Shown: positions 8,501 through 14,331, counted from the stretch's first letter. The stretch is 14,331 bases of DNA from Lachnospiraceae bacterium UBA7086 (GCA_002492525.1 DKZA01000049.1:1-14331); one strand, 5' to 3'. Numbers and translations: made by a program. Notes: generated from the sequence alone by a model not told the origin.

Positions 8501-8918
8501 TATTTTCATGGATTACAGGAATGAGTCATTTGAGGATAAGAATGTGGTAATCTATGGGCATAACACCACGGACCGCACAATGTTTGGCTCCTTAAAAGAT
8601 GTACTGAAGGATGATTTCTGGACGGAAAAGGGACGCGATAGGATTTATCTGGTGGATACGGATAACAGTCTGAGAATCTATCAGATTTTCAGTTATTATG
8701 TGGTGGAAAATGAAGATTATTATATTACCACGTCCTTTCATAGTGAAGAAGACTATGACCGGTTTTTGAAGACCATCAAGGCCAGAAGCCAGGGAGAATG
8801 TAATGTGACTGTCACAAAGGAAGATAAGATTCTCACACTTTCCACCTGTTATGGGACAGCGGGGGCCAAAAAGCGGCTTGCCGTACACGCCAAAGAGATC
8901 CTGCCCCCGCAGAAATAA
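5562..8918 (+). CDS. Surface adhesin fused to a class B sortase, with internal NPQTG sorting signal
   Basis: An unusual fusion of 1118 residues. After a basic start and hydrophobic segment (about 16-44, likely cleavage near VFAA) come an acidic linker (to about 135), a beta-helix-like region with GGG-[VI]-Y-I turns (clearest 280-464), an Ig-like Big_2-type domain (about 597-679), a repeat domain with GGITYEP (about 680-757) and a Glu/Asn linker. NPQTG (846-850) is followed by a membrane helix (about 855-877) and basic MKIRAYQADLR, a sortase-B-type sorting signal. Instead of ending there, the chain continues into a class B sortase domain with His1000 (IYGHNT), Cys1096 (LSTCYG) and Arg1105 (KKRLAVH), all catalytic residues present. 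Sortases act outside the membrane, yet two helices before the domain would place it inside. ATG 5562 has AGGAGG (5550-5555) six bases upstream; in-frame ATG 5520 has none. IAAC at 29-32 mimics a lipobox. Domains are confident; function as one unit is unproven. Confidence 0.88.
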   Translation: MEEQRAWINSRRKRHLRILAALLGLCVMIAACPDILTGFLVFAAEEQPLPDTQESVVTERPQVSGNTVDNDDDTEETYQLTETLPEGDEPAEDASLPETAVTVTKEDQDEDWTAGQVHSEMEQMPEAAYSARAGDPEAVWQGIAPDGSEQVYAGSFKDAVGNVKAGGMIALLTDVLVEDTTVISKSMTITSYDSDKICTIKSTSDTNDGKERGRIFTVQTDASFNLGNIILDGGKNEGVIGYHPLILVDNSNKSYGSGAGMNLGPGTILQNTENADASLGGGAVNIRGGLVRLYPDAVIRNCKAVHGGGVYINKKSNKPMAAFQMGGGSIEKCEAKDGGGVYINIGTFQMSSGAISDNRATGQNSEAETRRHGGGGIYIAGEVKLAAAQIGGGTIAGNRASNGGGILLQGAYAQLSLQGGTVKGNEANDGAGISVIFGNLKLYGGTVTGNKAEVHGGGVLNAGGDRQGLIELQGNPRVYGNTSGSTVDRFDNLYLDGNTDSGTDITSPIVLVGALTDGVQLGLSRWVCPDDGDHPSRDMIVSAKEVAEVSSIYTMKKADYDRLVQTMEEENKQLYADNMDRYAFVQYGGKIVMILSVDIALDKEKLLFKGADEKGKLKATVTPDNALIKDVTWKSSDESVAVVDENGVVTAVGEGEADITATTVSPYQATASCRVKVAPFYQVTTRAEHGGITYEPKDPLYENERIYIKIVADNGYQMVEGSLRAFKTGDESKEVTIQENNTFVMPDYDVTVTAEFEPVKSSGGEETSGGKDKEENKENENENENGNENGNEKEEEEPGSPLTGAVMKQDGNRPLVSVKGQSAEASGSIDADGADASDNRKTGVLNPQTGNNMPVWYMLAAVSLIGLLFLGVLVYSWMKIRAYQADLRSGTEELEEIIVKAGIAEETADDDIPAERDEQTSSLPIEFGTIDFEALSEINEDIKGWIVCNGCIVNNPVVQTQDNSYYLQRSFMRKENRAGCIFMDYRNESFEDKNVVIYGHNTTDRTMFGSLKDVLKDDFWTEKGRDRIYLVDTDNSLRIYQIFSYYVVENEDYYITTSFHSEEDYDRFLKTIKARSQGECNVTVTKEDKILTLSTCYGTAGAKKRLAVHAKEILPPQK
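6399..6953 (+). repeat. Degenerate glycine-rich beta-helix repeats within the adhesin
   Basis: Residues 280-464 of the adhesin-sortase protein carry at least five degenerate copies of a unit of roughly 25-40 residues. Each has a GGG-V/I-Y-I or GGG-I/V-L turn followed by a GGT/GGS-I-x-x-N/C segment, for example GGGVYI, GGGIYI and GGTIAGNRA. At DNA level they appear as recurring GGCGGCGG blocks. Such repeats form right-handed parallel beta-helix (pectin-lyase-like) stalks in surface adhesins. The copies are diverged, so recent expansion is not indicated. Confidence 0.7.
7893..7940 (+). repeat. Hexanucleotide repeat tract coding for Glu/Asn linker
   Basis: Eight tandem hexamers of the form GRRAAT or GAAAAG, alternating GAGAAT or GGGAAT with GAAAAT, encode alternating Glu-Asn and Gly-Asn pairs from residue 778. 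The unit is two codons, so copy-number change by slippage keeps frame and would only lengthen or shorten the linker between the globular domains and the sorting signal. Confidence 0.85.
8097..8204 (+). other. Internal sortase-B-type cell-wall sorting signal (NPQTG, helix, basic tail)
   Basis: Residues 846-881 of the fusion protein form a complete tripartite sorting signal: NPQTG, then a hydrophobic helix from about 855 to 877 and a basic tail (Lys879, Arg881). NP[QK]T[NG] is the class of motif cleaved between Thr and Gly/Asn by sortase B. In a normal wall protein this would be the C terminus; here a sortase domain follows. A second pentapeptide SPLTG lies at residues 800-804 (bases 7959-7973) but has no hydrophobic segment directly after it. 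Confidence 0.7.
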
Positions 8919-8929
8919 TGATATGTCGG

Positions 8930-9787
8930 TTACTTTCTGGCAATCGGAATCCAGATTTCCGTGCGGTAGTTCGCATCGGAGGTTCCTTCCGGATATTTGT
9001 CCGGCCGGTCATACATTTCGATGCAGTAACCTGCCGCAAACTCATATTCCTTCAGGGCCGGAAGCCATTCGGAGAAAATCCGTGTATTGATATTCTGAAG
9101 GGCATCCGGCATGGGGCCTATGCAGGGGAAAACGGCCCAGGTGAAGGCTGGAATGGTCTTCACCACGAAACCTTCCGGTATATCCATGGCAGGATTGTAG
9201 AGGTCTGCAATCAGATACTCAAAGCTTTCATGGCCCATAAAGCAGTCGATGTTCACGCCGAACATGCCATCTACATACCGGCCCCTTCCTTGGGCATAGT
9301 GTTCCTGCCAGAAGGCGGGGATATCCCGTTTGGCATTTTCGTAGCCGAAGGTGCGGGAAGCACCCAGTACCGTAAAACTTTCTTTTTTTGTAATTCTGTA
9401 ATCCATCAGATAACCACCTTTCAAAGAAATTGTCAGTTTCAGCGGGGCAAAGGACTTTAACATGACTCCTTCTTTGCGCGCCATAGAAGGGGTGATTCCA
9501 TGAAAGCGGGTGAAAGCCTTGGCGAAACTGTCAGGGGAGTCATAGCCGTATTTCAGGGCTGTGTCAATGATCTTTACGTCATTGTTTAGCAGCTCTCCGC
9601 CTGCCAGGGCCAGCCTGCGGTTACGGATATATTCCGTGACCGTATAACCGCAGAGCATACTGAAGCCTTTCTGAAAGTAAAAGGGAGAGATATTGACGTG
9701 CTTCGCCACAGTCTCTGTGCTGATGTCTTCCGTGATATGCGTCTCAATGTAGTCTATGGCATCTCCGATCGCCTTCATCCATTCCAT
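8930..9787 (-). CDS. AraC-family regulator with C-terminal GyrI-like effector domain
   Basis: This is a cytoplasmic transcription regulator of 285 residues. The N-terminal part (about 1-107) is an AraC/XylS double helix-turn-helix: ISTETVAKHVNISPFYFQKGF is the first and DTALKYGYDSPDSFAKAF the second, ending in the family signature FTRFHGITPS. The C-terminal part (about 128-284) resembles the GyrI-like/Rob effector-binding domain, starting MDYRITKKESFTVLG, and would bind a small hydrophobic ligand. This DNA-binding-first order is typical of Rob/BmrR-like sensors of toxic compounds. ATG at 9785-9787 has AAGGAG (plus-strand 9795-9800) seven bases upstream. A -10-like TATACT lies on this strand at 9820-9825 with no clear -35. 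It converges on the sortase gene with 11 bases between stops, so it probably controls something else, perhaps itself. Ligand and targets are unknown. Confidence 0.92.
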   Translation of the reverse strand: MEWMKAIGDAIDYIETHITEDISTETVAKHVNISPFYFQKGFSMLCGYTVTEYIRNRRLALAGGELLNNDVKIIDTALKYGYDSPDSFAKAFTRFHGITPSMARKEGVMLKSFAPLKLTISLKGGYLMDYRITKKESFTVLGASRTFGYENAKRDIPAFWQEHYAQGRGRYVDGMFGVNIDCFMGHESFEYLIADLYNPAMDIPEGFVVKTIPAFTWAVFPCIGPMPDALQNINTRIFSEWLPALKEYEFAAGYCIEMYDRPDKYPEGTSDANYRTEIWIPIARK

Positions 9788-9917
9788 AAGTTGTCTCCTT
9801 TGCTGTTTGCTGTGACTATAGTATAGCTGTTGATAAAAAGGTGTGCCCGACTTTGTTTGGGTTGTTTTGTCTGTTGGGGTGAATGATATATTTTTATTTT
9901 ATCAGAATTAGAGTATC

Positions 9918-9949
9918 AATTTAGTCATTTTTATAAAAATGACTAAATT
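9918..9949. repeat. Perfect 32-bp palindrome upstream of the Fic gene
   Basis: The left arm AATTTAGTCATTTTTA (9918-9933) is repeated as its exact reverse complement at 9934-9949 with no spacer. It is flanked by an outer 9-bp inverted repeat, ATTTTATCA (9896-9904) and TGATAAAAT (9961-9969). It ends four bases before the candidate -35 box of the Fic/HsdM genes and lies at the composition boundary. It could be an operator for a dimeric regulator, a recombination or insertion scar, or a cruciform. It has no T tract, so a terminator is unlikely. Confidence 0.9.
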
Positions 9950-9953
9950 AAAG

Positions 9954-9982
9954 TTGACTTTGATAAAATTAACTGATAGGAT
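9954..9982 (+). promoter_or_regulatory. Candidate promoter of the Fic-HsdM genes
   Basis: TTGACT (9954-9959) and TAGGAT (9977-9982) are spaced by exactly 17 bases, giving a start near 9989 and a leader of about 47 bases before the Fic start codon. The 32-bp palindrome lies immediately upstream and would place a bound protein against the -35 box. Confidence 0.5.
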
Positions 9983-10035
9983 TATACCATAAAAATAGTG
10001 CGAGCTTTCAGTAGTGATAGGAGATTGAATAAATT

Positions 10036-11097
10036 ATGCATGATTTTGAGTATAAGGAAAAGTGGAAAAAACTATTAACGCCGGAGATAGTGAATTATTT
10101 GACAATGATTCATGAATTTAGGGGTGAGCAACACTTGATAGCGGAACAGCACGCAGATATTTTAACGGATTTAATACAGATAGCGAAGATACAGAGTACA
10201 GAGAGCTCAAACAGAATTGAAGGAATATGTACTTCTGATGAACAGTTGCGAAAACTTGTTTTGGATAAGACAAGACCACGATCGAGAAATGAAAGAGAGA
10301 TTACAGGTTATCGAGATGTTCTTAATACAATTCATGAAAACTATAAGCATATTCCGGTGAAATCCACTTTTATTTTGCAATTGCATAGGGATTTATATAA
10401 GTTTGAAGGAAATGGTATGGGAGGAAGCTATAAGAATGTTGACAATGTGATTGAAGAACAGGACGAGGATGGAAATAAAAGAGTAAGATTTTATCCTGTA
10501 GCAGCCTGGGAGACGCCAGAATCAGTGGAACGACTCTGCAAATCTTTTGGGGAAGTGGTAGATGAAGGAACTGCTGATTGGCTGTTGATTATTCCGATGT
10601 TTATTATAGACTTTTTGTGTATTCATCCCTTTAAAGATGGAAATGGCAGGATGAGCAGATTATTGACACTGCTTTTGCTATATAAAGCAGGATATATTGT
10701 GGGTAAATATATTAGTCTTGAAAAATTGATTGAACAATCTAAGGACTCTTATTACGCTGCTTTGGCGGAAAGCTCAATAGGCTGGCATGAAGGAGAAAAT
10801 GATTATGAACCATTTGTGAAATATATGCTTGGAGTAATCACAGCGGCATATAAGGAGTTTTTTGATCGGACAAAGACGATTGCTCAATATAAAATTTCCA
10901 AATCGGACAGGATCGCGGAGGAAATTAAGAATCATATTGGCTTTGTTACAAAAAAGGAACTTGCACAGATGTTTACAGATATCAGTCAGACTACGATTCA
11001 AAGAGCGCTCAATGACTTATTGAAAGAAGATAAAATTTTAAAAATCGGCGGTGGAAGATATACCAGGTATAAGTGGAATTGGGAGGATGAAAGATAA
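10036..11097 (+). CDS. Fic-domain protein (predicted AMP transferase) with C-terminal winged helix
   Basis: A 353-residue Fic protein. The Fic motif HPFKDGNGRMSR (197-208) is complete, including the catalytic His197, so nucleotide transfer (usually AMP to a Ser, Thr or Tyr hydroxyl) is expected. Ser58-x-x-x-Glu62-Gly63 (SNRIEG) matches the inhibitory helix motif [ST]xxxE[GN], placed N-terminal to the Fic core as in class II Fic proteins, which are auto-inhibited until this Glu is displaced. The last 65 or so residues (about 285-350) form a winged helix, with KKELAQMF and TIQRALNDLLKE. A stop at 10030-10032 in frame fixes the start at ATG 10036; the AGGAG site (10019-10023) is 12 bases away, rather far. 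Its stop shares one base with the hsdM start (TAATG), so the two are translationally coupled. The target is unknown; regulation of the R-M locus is conceivable. Confidence 0.92.
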   Translation: MHDFEYKEKWKKLLTPEIVNYLTMIHEFRGEQHLIAEQHADILTDLIQIAKIQSTESSNRIEGICTSDEQLRKLVLDKTRPRSRNEREITGYRDVLNTIHENYKHIPVKSTFILQLHRDLYKFEGNGMGGSYKNVDNVIEEQDEDGNKRVRFYPVAAWETPESVERLCKSFGEVVDEGTADWLLIIPMFIIDFLCIHPFKDGNGRMSRLLTLLLLYKAGYIVGKYISLEKLIEQSKDSYYAALAESSIGWHEGENDYEPFVKYMLGVITAAYKEFFDRTKTIAQYKISKSDRIAEEIKNHIGFVTKKELAQMFTDISQTTIQRALNDLLKEDKILKIGGGRYTRYKWNWEDER

Positions 11098-12605
11098 TGG
11101 TTACAGGAGAATTAAAAAATCGGATTGATAGCCTTTGGGATGCTTTTGCGGCGGGAGGACTTGTGAATCCCCTTGAAGTTATAGAGCAGATTACCTATCT
11201 GATGTTTATTCATGATTTGGATGTTTCCGATAATATGCGTGAAAAAGAAAGTGTTATGCTGGGATTGCCATTTCAGAGCATTTTTGCGGGACAGGTGACA
11301 ATTGGAGATAGAGAAGTAGAGGGAAGATTATTAAAATGGTCTGTGTTTCATGATTTTCCGGCACAGAAAATGTATTCTGTTATGCAGGAATGGGTATTTC
11401 CGTTTATTAAGAATTTGCATGTTGATAAGAATAGTGCATATTCTAAATATATGGACGATGCTATTTTTAAATTACCAACACCACTTCTTCTATCGAAAGT
11501 TGTGGATTCTCTGGATGATATTTTTAATCTGATGGAAAAGATGAAAGATGTGGATATCAGGGGAGACGTGTATGAGTATTTACTTTCTAAGATTGCGCAA
11601 TCCGGTTTAAATGGGCAGTTTCGGACGCCAAGACATATTATCCGTATGATGGTAGAATTGATGGAACCTTCAGCAGAGGATGTGATATGTGATCCTGCCT
11701 GTGGTACATCAGGATTTCTGGTGACTGCGGGAGAATATTTGAAAGAAAAACATAAAGAAGAGATTTTCTATGACAGGCAGAAAAAAGACCATTATATGAA
11801 TCATATGTTTTACGGATATGATATGGATAGGACTATGCTTCGTATCGGTGCCATGAATATGATGACACATGGTGTGGAAAATCCTTTCATTGAATACAGA
11901 GACAGTCTATCAGAGCAAAACTCTGATAGGGATAAGTATTCTTTGATTTTGGCCAATCCGCCATTTAAGGGAAGCTTGGATGCGGATGCTGTATCTGGTG
12001 ATTTACTTAAGATATGTAAGACAAAAAAGACCGAGTTGTTATTCCTTGCTTTGTTTATAAGGATGATGAAAGTGGGAGGAAGGTGTGCCTGTATTGTTCC
12101 AGATGGGGTATTATTTGGCGCATCAAAAGCACATAAAGACATCAGAAAGGAGCTGTTGGAAAATCAGAGGCTTGAGGCAGTCATCTCTATGCCTCCAGGC
12201 GTGTTTAAGCCTTATGCGGGTGTTTCTACGGGAATTTTGATATTTATAAAAACAAATCATGGAGGGACAGATCAGGTATGGTTCTATGATATGCAGGCAG
12301 ATGGACTTAGTCTTGATGATAAACGCAGCCCTGTGAATGATAATGATATTCCGGATATTATAGAAAGATTTCATAATAGAGATAAGGAACTGGAAAGAGA
12401 GAGAACAGAAAAGTCATTTTTTGTTCCAAAAGAAGAAATTGTGGGTAACGATTATGACTTGTCTATTAATAAATATAAAAAAGCTGAATATGTACCGATA
12501 GAATATCCGCCGACAGAAGAAATACTGGACAAAATATTTGAATTGGATGAGAAAATCGGAGTGGAGTTACAGGAATTGAGGAAGATGTTGGCAGAGGATG
12601 CTTGA
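11097..12605 (+). CDS. hsdM: Type I restriction-modification N6-adenine methyltransferase subunit
   Basis: This is the modification subunit of a type I R-M system, 502 residues, the usual length. It transfers methyl from S-adenosylmethionine to the N6 of adenine at a site chosen by HsdS. The N-terminal helical region (about 1-145, with NPLEVIEQITYLMFIHDLD) is HsdM-like. The Rossmann-type methylase domain has the AdoMet motif DPACGTSGF (199-207) and the catalytic NPPF (287-290). TGQFRTP-like GQFRTPRHI precedes the domain, as in type I M subunits. The C-terminal helices probably contact HsdS. It begins in the overlap TAATG with the Fic gene and is followed after 138 bases by the RhuM-Fic gene. 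Together with the downstream HsdS half it defines a type I locus; HsdR is not in the window. Confidence 0.95.
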   Translation: MVTGELKNRIDSLWDAFAAGGLVNPLEVIEQITYLMFIHDLDVSDNMREKESVMLGLPFQSIFAGQVTIGDREVEGRLLKWSVFHDFPAQKMYSVMQEWVFPFIKNLHVDKNSAYSKYMDDAIFKLPTPLLLSKVVDSLDDIFNLMEKMKDVDIRGDVYEYLLSKIAQSGLNGQFRTPRHIIRMMVELMEPSAEDVICDPACGTSGFLVTAGEYLKEKHKEEIFYDRQKKDHYMNHMFYGYDMDRTMLRIGAMNMMTHGVENPFIEYRDSLSEQNSDRDKYSLILANPPFKGSLDADAVSGDLLKICKTKKTELLFLALFIRMMKVGGRCACIVPDGVLFGASKAHKDIRKELLENQRLEAVISMPPGVFKPYAGVSTGILIFIKTNHGGTDQVWFYDMQADGLSLDDKRSPVNDNDIPDIIERFHNRDKELERERTEKSFFVPKEEIVGNDYDLSINKYKKAEYVPIEYPPTEEILDKIFELDEKIGVELQELRKMLAEDA

Positions 12606-12743
12606 GGATTGATGTGAAAAATAGGTTGATAGATTGTTGAATGAGTGTAAAGGAATCAAATTTATGGAAAGGCAAATTTAGATTTGTGTGGATGAATATT
12701 GAGATACCCATAAAAATTAAAATGAGAGAGGGGAGTACCAGTA
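12606..12743. other. Gap between hsdM and the RhuM-Fic gene
   Basis: These 138 A+T-rich bases hold no credible gene. An eight-base direct repeat CAAATTTA occurs at 12657-12664 and 12673-12680, 16 bases apart. No terminator-like hairpin is visible, so transcription from the Fic/hsdM genes may continue through. No convincing promoter is seen. Confidence 0.4.
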
Positions 12744-13661
12744 TTGGACGATGAGATTGTATTGTTTGAGACAAAGGATAATCAGATTACGTTATCTGTC
12801 CCTATTTCAGGAGAAACTGTATGGCTGACACAAGCACAAATGATGGAGTTGTTTGAACGGGATATTTCTGTCATTTCGCGTCATATAAACAATATATTTA
12901 AGGAAGAAGAGGTAGACAAAGAAAGCAATTTGCATTTTTTGCAAATTGCAAATTCTGACAGGCCGGTTGCGTATTATTCTTTAGATGTAATTATTTCTGT
13001 CGGATATCGTGTGAAATCTAAACGTGGCGTGGAATTCCGTAAGTGGGCAAATTCAGTATTGAAACAGTACATACTACAAGGATACGCTGTGAACAATAAT
13101 CGTATTAATCAGTTGGGAGAAGTGATACGGATTATGAAGCGTACAGAGAATGAATTGGATGGCCAGCAGATTTTGACGGTTATAGAAAGATACAGTAGAG
13201 CTTTGGATTTACTGGATTCATATGATCATCAAAATATGACGCGGCCGATAGGGAATACGGATATATATAAACTTTCTTATGAAGAATGTCGTGAGGTAAT
13301 TGCAACTATGCAGTATGGAAATGAATCTGAACTTTTTGGAAAAGAAAAAGATGATTCATTTAAAGGTAGTATTGGAAATATTTATCAGTCATTTGGGGGA
13401 CAGGAGATTTATCCTACCTTAGAGGAAAAGGCTGCACATTTGCTCTATTTTGTTACAAAGAATCACAGCTTCTTTGATGGAAATAAAAGAATAGCAGCGA
13501 CAATGTTTCTCTATTTTCTTGATAAAAACGGGAGGCTCTTTGTAGATGATAAGAAATTAATAGATGACCATACTCTTGTAGCGCTTACGATTATGATTGC
13601 GGAGTCTAAGCCAGAGGAAATGGAAATGATGATAAGTGTAATATTAAATTGTTTAAAATAA
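12744..13661 (+). CDS. rhuM: RhuM-family protein with C-terminal Fic/Doc domain
   Basis: A 305-residue protein of the RhuM family, named from a Salmonella pathogenicity-island gene. The N-terminal RhuM domain (about 1-120) is typical, with GETVWLTQAQMMELF and YYSLDVIISVGYRVKSKRG, and probably binds DNA. The C-terminal part is a Fic/Doc domain with HSFFDGNKR (241-249), which keeps the catalytic His and the Asp-Gly-Asn-Lys-Arg loop. Doc-like motifs with Lys in place of Gly can phosphorylate rather than adenylylate, so the reaction is open. It starts at TTG 12744, with GGGGAG (12730-12735) eight bases upstream; the next Met is some 30 residues inside the conserved domain, so TTG is well supported. 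It lies between hsdM and hsdS, a place where such genes are often found in type I loci. Its role there (toxin, regulator or anti-phage factor) is not established. Confidence 0.9.
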   Translation: MDDEIVLFETKDNQITLSVPISGETVWLTQAQMMELFERDISVISRHINNIFKEEEVDKESNLHFLQIANSDRPVAYYSLDVIISVGYRVKSKRGVEFRKWANSVLKQYILQGYAVNNNRINQLGEVIRIMKRTENELDGQQILTVIERYSRALDLLDSYDHQNMTRPIGNTDIYKLSYEECREVIATMQYGNESELFGKEKDDSFKGSIGNIYQSFGGQEIYPTLEEKAAHLLYFVTKNHSFFDGNKRIAATMFLYFLDKNGRLFVDDKKLIDDHTLVALTIMIAESKPEEMEMMISVILNCLK

Positions 13662-13689
13662 AATGAAAATCAGTTTTAACTGGTGGTGA

Positions 13690-13720
13690 TCGCGAGTGAA
13701 ATCAGATATTTTGCTCGCGA
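13690..13720 (+). promoter_or_regulatory. Strong RNA stem-loop in the hsdS leader
   Basis: TCGCGAG (13690-13696) pairs with CTCGCGA (13714-13720). The stem continues through two G-U pairs and then AAAT (13699-13702) with ATTT (13708-13711), closing on the five-base loop CAGAT. This 13-pair hairpin ends 35 bases before the chosen hsdS start. It is not followed by a T tract, so it does not look like an intrinsic terminator. An in-frame GTG (13696) lies in the stem. Confidence 0.6.
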
Positions 13721-13755
13721 CCCTCAACGTAAAACGCTTTGGAATGGGGGAAAAG

Positions 13756-14331
13756 ATGGCAAAGCTTGTAGATATTGTAGGAAAGGTTTATTCCGGAGAA
13801 TGGGGGAAAGATGATGTTGATGGTATAGGGATACCTGTTTTAAGAACGACTAATTTTACAAACGAAGGTGTTGTTAATTATAATAACGTAGTGACCAGAA
13901 TAATTACCAAAAAAAATATAGAAGAGAAATATTTGAAATATGGTGATATTATTATCGAAAAGTCTGGCGGAAGCGATAAGCAGCCAGTTGGAAGAGTGGT
14001 CTTTTTTGACGGGCCTGAAAATAAATATCTTTTTAATAATTTTACAGGGCTTTTAAGGATTAGAAATAAAGAAAAATGGGAGCCTAGATATGTATTTTAT
14101 TCTCTCTATTCCCATTATAGGAAAGGTGGGACAAAGGCTTTTGAAAATAAAACAACAGGATTGCATAACTTAAAGACCGAGGATTATGTTTCGAGATATG
14201 AAGTAAGTGATATATCTATAGAGGAGCAGAAAAATATATGTCGTATATTAGATACGCTTCAAAATATGATTAAGCTACGAGAAGGACAACTTTTTCAGCT
14301 GGATACATTAATCAAATCCCGATTTGTGGAG
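13756..14331 (+). CDS. hsdS: Type I restriction-modification specificity subunit, N-terminal part (3' end outside window)
   Basis: This is the DNA-recognition subunit of the type I system, cut by the window end; 192 codons are visible, open to the last base, of a usual 380-450. The first target-recognition domain covers about residues 1-150, with the family-typical IPVLRTTNFTNEG, YLKYGDIIIEKSGG and TTGLHNLK. It is followed by the start of the conserved spacer coiled coil, ISIEEQKNICRILDTLQ to LIKSRFVE, which joins two such domains and binds HsdM. The recognised half-site cannot be predicted. ATG 13756 has GGGGG (13746-13750) five bases upstream. In-frame alternatives are ATG 13744, with no ribosome site, and GTG 13696, inside the hairpin with a weak GGTGGTGA upstream. 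It lies 94 bases after the RhuM-Fic stop. Confidence 0.9.
   Translation, partial: MAKLVDIVGKVYSGEWGKDDVDGIGIPVLRTTNFTNEGVVNYNNVVTRIITKKNIEEKYLKYGDIIIEKSGGSDKQPVGRVVFFDGPENKYLFNNFTGLLRIRNKEKWEPRYVFYSLYSHYRKGGTKAFENKTTGLHNLKTEDYVSRYEVSDISIEEQKNICRILDTLQNMIKLREGQLFQLDTLIKSRFVE

Noticed and set aside
8918..9460. Plus-strand open frame of 180 residues after the sortase
   Set aside because: It is antisense to the clearly recognisable AraC/GyrI-like gene and shows no domain of its own.
13661..13690. CAGTT-TT-AACTG inverted repeat after the RhuM-Fic gene
   Set aside because: It has only five pairs around two bases, too short and tight to support a terminator or operator call.
13690..13720. Hairpin before hsdS as an intrinsic terminator
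   Set aside because: The bases after the stem are CCCTCAACG, with no T tract.

Overview
The window looks like chromosomal DNA of a gut-type Firmicute, most likely Lachnospiraceae/Clostridiales. The support is Gram-positive: strong AGGAGG-type ribosome sites, a Bce-type antimicrobial-peptide resistance module, a class B sortase and an NPQTG wall-sorting motif. The species cannot be named from the sequence alone.

Left part (1-5421): the 3' end of an aldo/keto reductase gene is followed 28 bases later by an OmpR-family response regulator and an intramembrane-sensing histidine kinase. An intergenic control region and then an ABC ATPase and a ten-helix FtsX-type permease follow. This is the Bce-type peptide-sensing and detoxification module: the transporter senses and removes the peptide, the kinase reads the transporter, and the regulator induces the transporter genes. 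A perfect 16-bp palindrome (CTTACA-N4-TGTAAG) overlaps the kinase stop codon and fits the BceR-type operator. A hairpin terminator and a candidate promoter lie between it and the ATPase gene. A second terminator closes the module.

Middle part (5422-9787): one long gene encodes an exported, glycine-rich beta-helix-like adhesin with an Ig-like domain, an acidic Glu/Asn linker, an NPQTG sorting signal with its membrane helix and, fused after that helix, a complete class B sortase domain. Enzyme and apparent substrate are thus in one chain, and the predicted topology is paradoxical. It converges on an AraC-type regulator with a GyrI-like effector domain on the minus strand.

Right part (about 9840-14331): the DNA becomes visibly A+T richer and carries a type I restriction-modification locus interleaved with Fic genes, in the order Fic, HsdM, RhuM-Fic, HsdS (cut by the window end). 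HsdR is not in view. A perfect 32-bp palindrome sits just upstream of the candidate promoter of the first Fic gene, and a 13-bp stem-loop lies just before hsdS. This part reads as an acquired defence island.

The best candidates for something undescribed are the adhesin-sortase fusion and the two-Fic type I R-M arrangement with its palindrome and hairpin.
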